A DNA stretch of 64,000 nucleotides. Source: Ampullimonas aquatilis. Its GTDB lineage: Bacteria > Pseudomonadota > Gammaproteobacteria > Burkholderiales > Burkholderiaceae_D. Shown in pieces: positions 53,531 through 63,467 of the stretch (the first letter of the stretch is position 1; the number at the start of each line of letters is the position of its first letter). A program made the position numbers and the translations under genes. Location: NCBI RefSeq assembly GCF_049675895.1, contig NZ_CP183834.1, forward strand, positions 930,001 to 994,000. The letters are read 5' to 3'. Below the pieces are notes generated by a model that saw only the letters and a list, made by a program, of their open reading frames with translations, was not told the DNA's origin and searched no databases.

Positions 53531-54730
53531 ATGAACCCAAACCTGCAAACCCTGACCTTGCCTGCGCCGGTCACATCAATCGGTTCAGCCGTGCTGGCTT
53601 GTGGTGCCTGGTTAAAAAATAGCGCTTGTCTGATTGAAGGTAATCAAGTCACGCTGTCAGCGGTGCATGGTGATCTTGGCGAGGCGGCCAATTGCCTGGC
53701 ACTGGAGGCTTCAGTCGCTGCTTTGACGGTGCTGGCCAAGGGCAAGATCAAGGCGGTGGCGCATGATCTGCATCCCGATTTTTTCAGCTCGCGACTGGCA
53801 GTTCAAACGGCCACACAATTACAGGTGCCAGCCATTGCCGTACAACATCATCATGCCCATGCCGGAGTGTTAATGGCGGAATATGGTCTGGATGAAGCGG
53901 TGATTGCCGTGACACTGGATGGCGTGGGGCTGGGTACCGATGGAGTTGCCTGGGGTGGTGAACTGTTATGGGTGGATGGCCCGCACTGGCAGCGCTTGGG
54001 TCATTTCAGTCCACTCTGCCTGCCCGGTGGGGATGTGGCTGCCCGTGAGCCGTGGCGCATGGCAGCGGCGGTCTTGCATGCCCTGGGACGGCGTCTGGAA
54101 ATTGTGGATCGTTATGGTCCGATCGTGGGCAAGTCGGCAGCGAGCATGGTGCAGACCATGCTTGATCGGCAGCTCAATTCACCCATTACTACCAGTGCAG
54201 GGCGCTGGTTTGATGCCGCAGCGGGTGCCCTTGGCATCAGTGTACGGCAAGCGTTTGAGGCGGAAGCAGCGATTGGACTGGAACAGCTCGCCACCCAATA
54301 TCTGGCTACCCACAGCGAACCTGAGCAAAGCTGTCCTACCCTTTTGCATACCGATGGTCAGCTCGATCTTTTACCCTTGCTGGGGCAGTTGTTTGCCTTG
54401 GCCGACAAGGGTGACGATGACGCCGTAGCACGTGGTGCAGCACTGTTTCATCTGACATTGGTCGAAGCCTTGCTGCAATGGACTTTGCGTGCAACCCGGC
54501 AATATGACATTCAAACCGTGGCCTTGGGTGGTGGGTGTTTTTTCAACAAATTGGTCACTGAGCGTCTGGTCGCAAGATTGCAGGAAGCTGGCTTGCATGT
54601 GGTACTGCCCAAGCAGGTTTCGTGTGGTGATGCGGGTTTGGCGCTGGGGCAGGCATGGGTGGCTGCCCAGCTGTGTGGCGTTGGTCTGAGGCAAGCACCC
54701 GGGCAAGCATTCATGCAAGCGCTTGGTTGA
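53531..54730 (+). CDS. hypF: HypF-type carbamoyltransferase, truncated form (HypF1-like)
   Basis: A 399-residue protein equal to the C-terminal Kae1-like half of HypF. Motifs VQHHHAHAGVLMAEY (about 104-118), AVTLDGVGLGTDGVAWGGE (about 125-143) and ALGGGCFFN (about 331-339) are intact. The N-terminal acylphosphatase, zinc fingers and YrdC domain of full-length HypF (about 750 residues) are absent. C. necator hypF1 has the same short form between hypB1 and hypC, so it is a natural variant. It makes the cyanide ligand of the active-site Fe from carbamoyl phosphate with HypE; how the missing acylphosphatase activity is provided is unclear. Confidence 0.92.
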   Translation: MNPNLQTLTLPAPVTSIGSAVLACGAWLKNSACLIEGNQVTLSAVHGDLGEAANCLALEASVAALTVLAKGKIKAVAHDLHPDFFSSRLAVQTATQLQVPAIAVQHHHAHAGVLMAEYGLDEAVIAVTLDGVGLGTDGVAWGGELLWVDGPHWQRLGHFSPLCLPGGDVAAREPWRMAAAVLHALGRRLEIVDRYGPIVGKSAASMVQTMLDRQLNSPITTSAGRWFDAAAGALGISVRQAFEAEAAIGLEQLATQYLATHSEPEQSCPTLLHTDGQLDLLPLLGQLFALADKGDDDAVARGAALFHLTLVEALLQWTLRATRQYDIQTVALGGGCFFNKLVTERLVARLQEAGLHVVLPKQVSCGDAGLALGQAWVAAQLCGVGLRQAPGQAFMQALG

Positions 54731-54782
54731 TTTTTGGCAAGATGTTGGCAAGATAATTTGAAAAATAAACTAGGAGACGAAG

Positions 54783-55004
54783 ATGTGTCTGGCGATACCT
54801 GTAAAAGTGATTGAAGTGCTGCCCGAGCAGCAGGCGCTGGTTGATTTGGGGGGCGTGCGCAAAACCATTTGCACGGCGCTGCTTGATCAAGTCAGTCAAG
54901 GTGAATACGTGATCCTGCATGTGGGATTTGCCATCGGCAGGATTGATGCTGCCGAAGCCGAGCGAACGCTCGCCATGTTTGGCGAGATCGTCAACGCGGA
55001 TTGA
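54783..55004 (+). CDS. hypC: HypC family hydrogenase assembly chaperone
   Basis: A 73-residue chaperone beginning MCLAIPVKV with the essential Cys2. It binds HypD and carries the Fe(CN)2CO unit to the large-subunit precursor. It is the second HypC-type gene of the operon (HupF is the first). Confidence 0.95.
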   Translation: MCLAIPVKVIEVLPEQQALVDLGGVRKTICTALLDQVSQGEYVILHVGFAIGRIDAAEAERTLAMFGEIVNAD

Positions 55005-55059
55005 ACTGATCGCGACCACACACTGACCCCACACGCATAATCACAAATCGGAGACGAAG

Positions 55060-56199
55060 ATGAAATATATTGATGAATTCAGAGATGCTGATCTGGCCAA
55101 AAAGATTGCCGAGCGGATTGCTGCCGAAGCCGACCCGGCACACCAGTACAACTTCATGGAATTTTGCGGTGGTCATACGCACGCGATTTCACGCTATGGC
55201 GTGACCGATCTGTTGCCCGACAATGTGCGCATGATTCATGGCCCGGGCTGTCCGGTATGCGTATTGCCAATTGGTCGGATTGATCTGGCCATTGATCTGG
55301 CCTTGCGTCGCAATGTGATTGTCTGTACCTATGGCGATACCATGCGTGTGCCAGCTTCCGAGAGCCTTTCCATGATCAAGGCCAAGGCTCGTGGTGCCGA
55401 TATTCGCATGATTTATTCAGGTGCCGATGCGATCAAGATTGCCCAACAGAATCCGGATCGGGAAGTGGTGTTTTTTGCGATTGGTTTTGAAACCACCACA
55501 CCACCCACCGCACTCATCATTCGGCAGGCCAGCCAGTTGGGTCTGAAGAACTTCAGCGTCCTGTGCTGTCATGTGCTGACGCCCGCTGCTATCACCCACA
55601 TTCTTGAATCCCCCGAAGTGCGTGAATATGGCACCGTGCCCATTGATGGTTTTGTGGGGCCGGCTCATGTGAGTATTGTGATTGGCTCCGACCCTTATGT
55701 GCCGTTTGCCGAAGGCTATCGCAAGCCCGTGGTGATTGCCGGTTTTGAGCCACTCGATGTGATGCAGGCAATTTTGATGCTGGTGCGCCAGATCAATGAT
55801 GGTCGGCATACGGTTGAAAATGAATTTGTTCGCGCTGTGACACCAACCGGTAACAGGGCGGCGCAAGACTTGATGGCGCAAGTGCTGGAAGTGCGTGAGA
55901 GTTTTGAATGGCGGGGCCTGGGTGAGGTGCCGTTGAGTGCCTTGAAGATTCGTGCCGAGTACGCCGAGTTTGATGCCGAAGCCCGTTATGACCTCCATTA
56001 CAAGGCCGTGGCCGATAACAAGGCGTGCGAATGTGGTGCCATTTTGCGTGGCGTTAAAAAGCCGGTCGATTGCAAATTGTTTGGCACCGTCTGCACCCCT
56101 GAAAATCCAATGGGTTCATGCATGGTGTCCAGTGAAGGCGCTTGCGCGGCACATTATTCATATGGGCGTTTTAAAGACATCGCCATTGTTGCTGCCTGA
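55060..56199 (+). CDS. hypD: Hydrogenase formation protein HypD
   Basis: A 379-residue protein with a 4Fe-4S cluster. Cys-containing motifs FMEFCGGHTHAISRYG (about 31-46), GPGCPVCVLP (about 64-73) and a C-terminal cluster region (CECGAILRGVKKPVDCKLFGTVCTPENPMGSC) are all present. It assembles the Fe(CN)2CO group with HypC and HypE. Normal length. Confidence 0.96.
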   Translation: MKYIDEFRDADLAKKIAERIAAEADPAHQYNFMEFCGGHTHAISRYGVTDLLPDNVRMIHGPGCPVCVLPIGRIDLAIDLALRRNVIVCTYGDTMRVPASESLSMIKAKARGADIRMIYSGADAIKIAQQNPDREVVFFAIGFETTTPPTALIIRQASQLGLKNFSVLCCHVLTPAAITHILESPEVREYGTVPIDGFVGPAHVSIVIGSDPYVPFAEGYRKPVVIAGFEPLDVMQAILMLVRQINDGRHTVENEFVRAVTPTGNRAAQDLMAQVLEVRESFEWRGLGEVPLSALKIRAEYAEFDAEARYDLHYKAVADNKACECGAILRGVKKPVDCKLFGTVCTPENPMGSCMVSSEGACAAHYSYGRFKDIAIVAA

Positions 56200-56311
56200 T
56201 GCTGTTTGTCCAGGCTCGGCGCTGGTTGGCCGAGCAGGGTGCAGAGGCAGTCCAAGTCGTGGCAAGCAGCACGAGCAGAGATTAACGATATAAGAACCAG
56301 GAGCACAGATC

Positions 56312-57364
56312 ATGAGTGGCACAGTCAAGGCTAATTATTTGCGTCCGCTCGACCTCAAGCATGGTCGGGTCGACATGGGACATGGCGCGGGTGGCCGTGC
56401 TTCGGCACAGTTGATTGACGAGCTGTTCGTCAAGGCATTTGATAACGAGTGGCTGCGACAAGGCCATGATGGTGCCTGTTTTGCTGTCCCCGCCGGGCGC
56501 ATGGTGATGGCGACTGATGCCCATGTGGTGTCGCCGCTGTTTTTTCCCGGTGGTGACATTGGTTGCCTGTCGGTACATGGCACCATCAACGATGTGGCCA
56601 TGGCGGGTGCCAGGCCCTTGTATCTGTCGGCCAGCTTTATTCTGGAAGAAGGCTTTGCCCTGTCCGAACTCAAGCGCATCGTTGATTCTATGGCCAATGC
56701 CGCCAATGAAGCCGGTGTGCCGATCATCACCGGCGATACCAAGGTGGTGGAACGCGGCAAGGGCGATGGCGTGTTCATCTCCACTACCGGCGTGGGCGTG
56801 GTGCCGGTGGGCGTGCAGGTGGATGGCGCGAGTGCCAAACCCGGTGATGTGATCATCGTCTCCGGCTCGATGGGTGAGCACGGTGTTGCCATCTTGTCAC
56901 AACGCGAGTCACTCGCCTTTGATACCGAAATCCGTTCCGATACCGCGGCCTTGCACGGATTGGTAGCAGCCATGCTGGCGGCGGTGCCCGACCTGCATGT
57001 GTTGCGTGATCCCACGCGCGGTGGCCTGGCCACGACACTCAATGAAATTGCTACCCAGTCCAAGGTGGGCATGATGCTCAATGAAGCGGCGATTCCCGTC
57101 TTGCCTCAGGTGGAAGCCGCCTGCGAATTTCTGGGCCTTGATCCACTTTATGTGGCCAATGAGGGCAAGCTGGTTGCCATGTGTCCTGCCGAACATGCAG
57201 ACACTTTGCTTACTGTCATGCGCCAGCATCCGCTCGGTCAACATGCGGCGCGAATCGGCGTAGTGACGGTTGATGACCATCATTTTGTGCAGATGCGCAC
57301 CCGTTTTGGTGGACAGCGGGTGGTTGACTGGTTATCAGGCGAGCAGTTGCCACGCATTTGCTAG
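56312..57364 (+). CDS. hypE: Hydrogenase expression/formation protein HypE
   Basis: A 350-residue AIR-synthase-like enzyme. Family markers are MGHGAGGRASAQLI (about 22-35), INDVAMAGARP (about 91-101) and RDPTRGGLATTLNEIA (about 231-246). The C-terminus ends in PRIC, whose Cys is carbamoylated by HypF and dehydrated to cyanide. It ends the hyp group; a 320-base gap follows before hoxA. Confidence 0.96.
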   Translation: MSGTVKANYLRPLDLKHGRVDMGHGAGGRASAQLIDELFVKAFDNEWLRQGHDGACFAVPAGRMVMATDAHVVSPLFFPGGDIGCLSVHGTINDVAMAGARPLYLSASFILEEGFALSELKRIVDSMANAANEAGVPIITGDTKVVERGKGDGVFISTTGVGVVPVGVQVDGASAKPGDVIIVSGSMGEHGVAILSQRESLAFDTEIRSDTAALHGLVAAMLAAVPDLHVLRDPTRGGLATTLNEIATQSKVGMMLNEAAIPVLPQVEAACEFLGLDPLYVANEGKLVAMCPAEHADTLLTVMRQHPLGQHAARIGVVTVDDHHFVQMRTRFGGQRVVDWLSGEQLPRIC

Positions 57365-57692
57365 GCGTTAATAATACTGAGATAGTGTATTTATTTTTAA
57401 TTAATATATACGCACTTAATGGGTTGATTATTAACTGTACTCTCTATCAGTATGCTGTTTTCAGGTGTTTTCTATCACTTTTTGACCAGCCATAGATGAC
57501 TTGTCAAGAGGGGTAAAACACCTGACTGGTAAGTTGCTAACCAGCCTGCCATAATCACAGCGTAACCATCATGCAAGCCAGTCAAAAAATGCGATAGCGA
57601 GTTGATTGCCGGATCGCTAAGTGAGTCAGCTGGTCGGCTTGGTTCATTGTTGAATTCAAATTTTCATCCACAAAGAAGCGGTTTTGGCAGTC
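57365..57692. promoter_or_regulatory. hypE-hoxA intergenic region with inverted repeat and repeat copy
   Basis: A 330-base AT-rich gap. It contains TACTGAGATAGT (57375-57386) and AATATATACGCACTT (57403-57417), a copy of the composite intergenic motif, and an 11-base inverted repeat TCAGGTGTTTT/AAAACACCTGA (57461-57471 and 57515-57525) with a 43-base loop. A promoter for the hoxABCJ group is expected here; no good -24/-12 sequence was seen, so it may be sigma-70 type. Confidence 0.5.
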
Positions 57693-59171
57693 ATGAGTCA
57701 TTCAGATGCACTGATGCTTTCTACAGTTCTGGTTGTTGATGATGAGGTACGTTCTCAGGATGTGATTCGTCGTACGCTGGAAGACGAGTTTCATATTCTC
57801 ACCGCCAGCTCGGCCGATGAGGCACGGATGGTTTTGCAAAATCAGCCCGTCTCGGTGATTCTGTGCGACCAGCGCATGCCCGGCCTGACCGGTGTTCAAT
57901 TTTTAAAGGAAGTGCGCAATAGCTGGCCCGATGTGGTGCGCATCATCATTTCCGGTTATACCGATTCCGAAGACATCATTGCCGGTATCAATGACGCGGG
58001 TATCTATCAATATCTGCTCAAGCCCTGGCTGCCCGACAATCTCATCAACGCAGTGCGCGGTGCGGACGAAGCGCGCAAGTTGCAACGTGAACTGCATCGG
58101 CTTGATCTGGAGCTGCGCCCGAGCATGCCGGTACTGCGCAATCGCACCGCCGAAAAACAGGCCAAGGTACAGGCCAGTTTCGATTTCGATCGTATCGTGC
58201 GTGCCCAAGGCAGTCCGATGGACAGTGTTTGCGAGCTTGCTGCCCGGATTGCCCAATACGATATTCCGGTGCTGGTACTGGGCGAATCAGGCAGCGGTAA
58301 AGAACTGATCGCCCGCGCCATTCATTACACCAGCCCACGCGCCAGCCAGGCCTTTGTGATGGAAAACTGTGCGGCAATGACCGACACCCTGCTCGAATCC
58401 GAACTGTTTGGTCATAAGCGCGGCTCGTTTACCGGCGCGTATGAAGACCATATTGGCATTTTTCAGCGCGCCAATGGCGGCACGGTATTTCTGGATGAAG
58501 TGGGCGATACCTCACCGGCCTTTCAGGTCAAGCTGCTGCGGGTGTTGCAGGAGGGCGAAGTGCGGCCAGTCGGCGCCACACAATCCATTCCGGTCAACGT
58601 ACGCGTGGTGGCGGCCACGCACCGCAATCTCGATGAAGCAATTCGTGCCGGCCAGTTTCGTGAAGACCTGTATTACCGCCTGGCGGGCATGCCACTGATG
58701 ATGCCACCGTTGCGTGAGCGGCCGGGTGACATCAGCCTGATTGCGCAGTCCTTGCTCAGACAGGCCTCCGAAGATCTCAATATTCCACTTAAACAGTTAT
58801 CGCCCGATGCGATTTCGGCCTTGCTCACTTATCCCTGGCCCGGCAACATTCGTGAGTTGCGCAATGAAATCATTCGCGCTGCGGTGCTGATGGCCAAGGA
58901 AGATACCGACACCATCACCGCACGGATTTTTTCAGCACGCGTCCTGCAAGGCCTGGCCGGGCCTGCCACACAGGGCAATGAACGCTTTGCCATGGCCAGC
59001 ATGCCACAGACCGGTACGCTGCAGGAACGGCTTGATGCCATGGAAGCCGTGATCCTGAAGGAAACGCTCTTGCGCCTGCGCTGGAATAAATCGCAGGCCG
59101 CGCGGGAGCTTGGATTGTCGCGGGTGGGCTTGCGTAACAAGCTGGTACGCCTGGGTTTGGAGAATAAATAA
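57693..59171 (+). CDS. hoxA: NtrC family hydrogenase transcriptional activator HoxA
   Basis: A 492-residue response regulator. The receiver domain (about 10-130) has Asp59 in [10 protein letters not shown]. The sigma-54 ATPase domain has Walker A GESGSGKE (about 197-204), GSFTGA (about 244-249, the sigma-54 contact loop) and Walker B-like [12 protein letters not shown] Fis-type HTH lies at the end ([22 protein letters not shown]). In C. necator the unphosphorylated HoxA activates and HoxJ phosphorylates it to switch it off. ATG 57693 is used; a TTG at 57684 would add three residues. Confidence 0.92.
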   Translation: MSHSDALMLSTVLVVDDEVRSQDVIRRTLEDEFHILTASSADEARMVLQNQPVSVILCDQRMPGLTGVQFLKEVRNSWPDVVRIIISGYTDSEDIIAGINDAGIYQYLLKPWLPDNLINAVRGADEARKLQRELHRLDLELRPSMPVLRNRTAEKQAKVQASFDFDRIVRAQGSPMDSVCELAARIAQYDIPVLVLGESGSGKELIARAIHYTSPRASQAFVMENCAAMTDTLLESELFGHKRGSFTGAYEDHIGIFQRANGGTVFLDEVGDTSPAFQVKLLRVLQEGEVRPVGATQSIPVNVRVVAATHRNLDEAIRAGQFREDLYYRLAGMPLMMPPLRERPGDISLIAQSLLRQASEDLNIPLKQLSPDAISALLTYPWPGNIRELRNEIIRAAVLMAKEDTDTITARIFSARVLQGLAGPATQGNERFAMASMPQTGTLQERLDAMEAVILKETLLRLRWNKSQAARELGLSRVGLRNKLVRLGLENK

Positions 59172-60226
59172 TGGGTGCCAATTCATCCGCTGAGCTGAGT
59201 CAATTCACGGCTGCGTCAGCCCAAACAAGATTCAATTTGCTCTGGTTGCAATCAGGTGGCTGTGGTGGTTGCACGATGTCATTATTGTGTGCCGATACCA
59301 GCGACTTTTTTGGTAGCCTGACCGATGCTGGCATCAATCTGCTCTGGCATCCTTCCTTGTCATTGCAAAGTGGTGCCGATGCGATTGATATTTTGCGGCG
59401 TTGCGCCAGTGGCGCAGTCCCCTTGCATGGCCTGTGTGTGGAAGGCTCGCTCTTGCGCGGGCCGTATGGTACGGGCAAGTTTCATCTGATGGCAGGCACT
59501 GGCAAGCCGATGATCGACTGGGTGCGTGAACTGGCTGCGGTGGCCGATTACACCATTGCCGTTGGCACTTGCGCAGCCTATGGCGGTATTACCGCAGCCG
59601 GTATCAACCCCACCGATGCCTGTGGTCTGCAATATGAAGGTGATCGGCCCGGTGGTCTGTTGGGCAGCGACTATCGATCCCGCAAGGGTCTGCCCGTCAT
59701 CAATATTGCCGGCTGTCCAACGCACCCCAACTGGGTGCTGGAAACCTTGATGGCTTTGTCGGATGATGTTTTTGTCGAGGCTGATCTGGATAGCCTGCGG
59801 CGTCCCAGTTTTTATGCGGATCATCTGGTTCACCATGGCTGTACCCGTAATGAATTTTATGAATTCAAGGCCAGCGCCGAAAAACCTTCCGACCTGGGTT
59901 GCATGATGGAACATCGTGGTTGTAAAGGAACCCAGGTGCATGCCGATTGCAATACCCGGCTATGGAATGGTGAAGGTTCCTGTACCCGTGGTGGCTATGC
60001 CTGTATCAGTTGCACCGAACCTGGGTTTGAAGAGCCCGGCCATGCTTTTCATGCCACCCCCAAAGTGGCCGGTATTCCGATTGGCTTGCCCACCGACATG
60101 CCCAAAGCCTGGTTTGTGGCCTTGGCCTCCTTGTCCAAATCGGCCACCCCCAAACGCGTCAAACAAAATGCTGTGGCGGATCATCGCGTGGTCAAACCGG
60201 CAATTCGCAAAACGCGCTTGCGCTGA
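59171..60226 (+). CDS. hoxB: H2-sensing regulatory hydrogenase small subunit HoxB
   Basis: A 351-residue small subunit (HoxB/HupU) without a Tat signal, so the enzyme stays in the cytoplasm. The proximal cluster motif is GGCGGCTMSL (about 29-38) without the extra Cys of HupS. The remaining Cys sites (GTCAAYGG, NIAGCPTHPNW and a C-terminal CISCTEPGFE) are present. It forms with HoxC a sensor with low activity that detects H2. The ATG shares one base with the hoxA stop, so translation is coupled. Confidence 0.93.
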   Translation: MGANSSAELSQFTAASAQTRFNLLWLQSGGCGGCTMSLLCADTSDFFGSLTDAGINLLWHPSLSLQSGADAIDILRRCASGAVPLHGLCVEGSLLRGPYGTGKFHLMAGTGKPMIDWVRELAAVADYTIAVGTCAAYGGITAAGINPTDACGLQYEGDRPGGLLGSDYRSRKGLPVINIAGCPTHPNWVLETLMALSDDVFVEADLDSLRRPSFYADHLVHHGCTRNEFYEFKASAEKPSDLGCMMEHRGCKGTQVHADCNTRLWNGEGSCTRGGYACISCTEPGFEEPGHAFHATPKVAGIPIGLPTDMPKAWFVALASLSKSATPKRVKQNAVADHRVVKPAIRKTRLR

Positions 60227-60267
60227 CGTTTGAAATATCGTTTGAAAATTCAATTTTTAATCTCTTT

Positions 60268-61758
60268 ATGGCAACTCAAAAAACCACCGAGCGCCTGATT
60301 GTTGGTCCGTTTAATCGGGTCGAAGGTGATCTGGAAGTGCAGCTCGACGTGGTCGATGGTCAAGTGCAATCAGCCCGCGTCAACTCCACCATGTATCGTG
60401 GCTTTGAGCAGATTCTGCAAAACAAGGACCCGCACGACACGCTGGTTTATGTGCCTCGCATCTGTGGCATTTGCTCGGTGTCGCAATCCGTGGCCGCAGC
60501 TCGGGCGCTGGCGGATGCCATGCAGGTTGTGCCACCCGCCAATGGTCAGCGGGTTATCAATTTGATGTTGGCCACCGAAAATCTGGCCGACCATCTGACT
60601 CATTTTTATTTATTTTTCATGCCCGACTTTGCTCGGCCGGTGTATGCCAGCCAGCCCTGGTTTGCCACCGTGCAACAGCGCTTTGCCGCGCAGGCGGGTG
60701 AGCATGCCCGTTTAGCGCTGATGGCGCGGCAACGCTGGTTTACCTTGATGGGCACCCTGGGGGGCAAATGGCCGCATACCCAGGCGATTGAGCCGGGTGG
60801 TTCGTCGCGCTCGATCGAGCCACAGGAGCGGATTCGCCTCTTGGCCAAGTTGCGTGAGTTTCGCGGTTTTCTGGAGCAAACCCTGTTTGCTGCACCGCTG
60901 GAAGAAATTGCCGCGCTCGGTAGTTTGGCCGCACTGGATCAATGGTATGCCAAGGCTGCGCCGGAGCAGGGCGATTTACGCCTGTTTTTAACCATTGCCC
61001 GCCAGACTGGCTTGGCGCAACTCGGGCGTGGCCCTGAGCTGTATATGTCTTATGGCGCGTATCGGCTGGATGCGGAACAATATACTTTTGCCCCCGGTAT
61101 TTGGGACGCCACCGATGCCGCAGGCGCAGCCAGTTGGTCAGCCCTGGATACGGCCAGTATTACGGAGGATTCCTGCCATGCCTGGTATGCCGATGAAGCC
61201 AGGGCCGCGCATCCCTTCAAGGGCAAAACGCTGCCCATGATGGACAAGCCCGATGCCTACACCTGGAACAAGGCGCCTCGATTGGCTGGCCGAGTGCTGG
61301 AAACGGGGGCGCTGGCGCGTCAGCTGGTGGCCGGGCATCCCCTGATTCGCGATGTGATTGCCCAGCAGGGGAGCTCGGTGTTTGCGCGAGTCTTGGCGCG
61401 CTTATTGGAGCTGGCTTTGGTCTTGCCGCATATGGAAAACTGGTTGCGTGGCTTGCTGCCCAATGAACCTTATTTTGCGCAGGCCGAGTTGCCCGACTCG
61501 GCAACCGGTGTGGGCATGACCGAGGCCGCTCGCGGTAGTCTGGGGCATTGGTTGGTGGTGCGTAATGGCAAGATCGCCAATTATCAGATAGTCGCGCCAA
61601 CCAGCTGGAATTTTTCGCCACGTGATACCCAAGGTCAGCCGGGTGCGCTGGAAGCGGCGCTGGTGGGGGCGACCATTTTGCCTGGCGAAGATACGCCAGT
61701 GGCAGTACAGCATATCGTTCGTTCATTTGATCCGTGCATGGTTTGTACGGTACATTGA
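60268..61758 (+). CDS. hoxC: H2-sensing regulatory hydrogenase large subunit HoxC
   Basis: A 496-residue large subunit (HoxC/HupV). Nickel ligands are in RICGICSVSQS (about 67) and DPCMVCTVH at the very end. The protein stops at the His where HupL is normally cleaved, so no maturation endopeptidase is needed, a hallmark of regulatory hydrogenases. It follows hoxB by 41 bases. Confidence 0.95.
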   Translation: MATQKTTERLIVGPFNRVEGDLEVQLDVVDGQVQSARVNSTMYRGFEQILQNKDPHDTLVYVPRICGICSVSQSVAAARALADAMQVVPPANGQRVINLMLATENLADHLTHFYLFFMPDFARPVYASQPWFATVQQRFAAQAGEHARLALMARQRWFTLMGTLGGKWPHTQAIEPGGSSRSIEPQERIRLLAKLREFRGFLEQTLFAAPLEEIAALGSLAALDQWYAKAAPEQGDLRLFLTIARQTGLAQLGRGPELYMSYGAYRLDAEQYTFAPGIWDATDAAGAASWSALDTASITEDSCHAWYADEARAAHPFKGKTLPMMDKPDAYTWNKAPRLAGRVLETGALARQLVAGHPLIRDVIAQQGSSVFARVLARLLELALVLPHMENWLRGLLPNEPYFAQAELPDSATGVGMTEAARGSLGHWLVVRNGKIANYQIVAPTSWNFSPRDTQGQPGALEAALVGATILPGEDTPVAVQHIVRSFDPCMVCTVH

Positions 61759-61761
61759 GGC

Positions 61762-63168
61762 ATGGTCAAACCCAACGGTAAAAAATCTCCACGTTCTGCG
61801 CCTGCGATGCCTGCCAACATCACGGCGCTGGAGCATCCCACCGCCATGGAAGGGATTGATGAAGGTACCTGGCTGGATGTGATTCAGAAAATGGACGAGG
61901 TGTATTCACAACTGGTTCGTGATGAAATTGCGCTGGAAGAAAAAAATACCGAACTGGAGCAGACCCAGCAATTCATCTTCAGTGTGCTGTCTTCCATGTC
62001 CGATGTGTTGATTGCCTGCAATCAGAGTGGGGCGATTGAAGAAACCAACGCAGCCCTGTGCGAGCTGGTCGGCACTCACGAAGATGCCTTGCGGGGGCGT
62101 TCGATCTATAGCCTGCTGGCTGATGAAGGCAGCGTCAATCGCATGCGTGAGTTGCTGGAACAATCCACCCAGCCACGCGCCGGTGCCACCATTGAAATCA
62201 ATCTGCAGCAGGGCAAAAATATTGTGCCGGTGGACGTCAATTGCACACCGCGCTTTGATCAGGCGGGCCGCCGTGCTGGCCATGTGTTTGTGGGACGGCC
62301 GATGGGTGAACTGAAACTGGCTTACCAGGCGCTCAAGCAGGCGCATATGCGCTTGCAAAGTACCCAACAACAATTGCTGCACTCCGAAAAAATGGCGTCA
62401 TTGGGGCGTCTGGTGGCAGGTGTCGCGCATGAGCTCAACAATCCCATCAGCTTTGTGCTGGGTAATGTGTATGCGCTCAAGCGTTATAGCGAAACCCTGG
62501 CGCAATATATCAAGCTGTTGCATACGCAAATCCCGGGCGATGCCAATCTGGCGCTGCGTCAGCATCTGCGCATTGATCATGTGCTCAATGACTTACCTTC
62601 TCTGATTGAAGGCACGCTCGAAGGTGCGCATCGCACAACCGACATCGTCAAGGGCTTGCGTACCTTCTCGGCCATTGATCGCGAAGAGCGCGAGACGATT
62701 GATTTGAACGAGGTGATCGAGCGGGCGATTCACTGGATCATTAAGGGTGCCGCACCTTCGTTTGTGGTGCACTGGCAGCGTGGTGAGCCCTTGCCGGTGA
62801 TTGGGCATTCAGGGCAATTGTTGCAGGTGTTGATGAATGTGATTCAGAATGCCTACGATGCGGCTTCCAATGAAGAGCTGGGTACGCCGACCCTGTGGAT
62901 CAATGCCGAGCAGCATGAAGGCCGGGTGCGGGTGGTGTTTCTTGACAATGGTCCCGGGATTGCAGTCGAAGCACTTAAAAATATCTTCGATCCTTTTTTT
63001 ACTACCAAGCCGGTCGGCAAGGGTACCGGTTTGGGTTTGTCGATCAGTTATGGCATTGTGGAACAGCATGGTGGCCAGTTGAGTGCACGTAATCATGACA
63101 AGCAAGGTGCTGAATTTATTCTGGATTTGCCGCTGGCCAAAACCGCCAAGCCAGACAATTCTGTGTGA
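61762..63168 (+). CDS. hoxJ: Hydrogen-sensing histidine kinase HoxJ
   Basis: A 468-residue soluble kinase. A coiled-coil region (about 45-70) precedes a PAS domain (about 72-180), which should contact HoxBC. The H-box is [18 protein letters not shown] with His223, followed by the N-box ([16 protein letters not shown]) and G-boxes ([12 protein letters not shown] and [11 protein letters not shown]), all intact. It passes the H2 signal to HoxA. It starts three bases after the hoxC stop. No membrane segment is present. Confidence 0.93.
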   Translation: MVKPNGKKSPRSAPAMPANITALEHPTAMEGIDEGTWLDVIQKMDEVYSQLVRDEIALEEKNTELEQTQQFIFSVLSSMSDVLIACNQSGAIEETNAALCELVGTHEDALRGRSIYSLLADEGSVNRMRELLEQSTQPRAGATIEINLQQGKNIVPVDVNCTPRFDQAGRRAGHVFVGRPMGELKLAYQALKQAHMRLQSTQQQLLHSEKMASLGRLVAGVAHELNNPISFVLGNVYALKRYSETLAQYIKLLHTQIPGDANLALRQHLRIDHVLNDLPSLIEGTLEGAHRTTDIVKGLRTFSAIDREERETIDLNEVIERAIHWIIKGAAPSFVVHWQRGEPLPVIGHSGQLLQVLMNVIQNAYDAASNEELGTPTLWINAEQHEGRVRVVFLDNGPGIAVEALKNIFDPFFTTKPVGKGTGLGLSISYGIVEQHGGQLSARNHDKQGAEFILDLPLAKTAKPDNSV

Positions 63169-63243
63169 GTCGTTGAAAGTATGGCGAAAACCGTTGATTT
63201 TGAGGCATAATGTCGAGCTTCGTGTGATCGCAAGAACACACAG

Positions 63244-63336
63244 GCGACTGTGGTGAAATTGGTAGACACAGCAGACTTAAAATCTGCCGCTAACCTGTGA
63301 AGGAGCGTGCCGGTTCGATTCCGGCCAGTCGCACCA
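63244..63336 (+). tRNA. tRNA-Leu (UAA)
   Basis: GCGACTG (63244-63250) pairs with CAGTCGC (63326-63332), followed by A and an encoded CCA end. The anticodon stem GCAGA/TCTGC encloses the loop CTTAAAA with anticodon TAA at 63278-63280. The long variable arm (class II) and GGTTCGATTCC T-arm are clear. It is a likely integration site for the decayed integrase next to it. Confidence 0.97.
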
Positions 63337-63467
63337 CCCCTATATTTTGATTTTGTTTTTACAGCCACAAAATCAACAAAATCAGGCACTTAAAAAATAA
63401 TAGTGTTTGCGTTTTGTGGTTAAAACAATAAAATCCGTCATGTTTATCCCCAGAATTTCCCCCGAAC
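63337..63467. other. Spacer between tRNA-Leu and integrase remnant
   Basis: AT-rich sequence (ATTTTGATTTTG and the CACAAAATCAACAAAATC direct repeats) of the kind found beside integrated elements. No gene is visible here. Confidence 0.4.

Noticed and set aside
57526..57545. TGGTAAGTTGC as a sigma-54 promoter for hoxA
   Set aside because: The GG and GC are only six bases apart, too close for a -24/-12 promoter.
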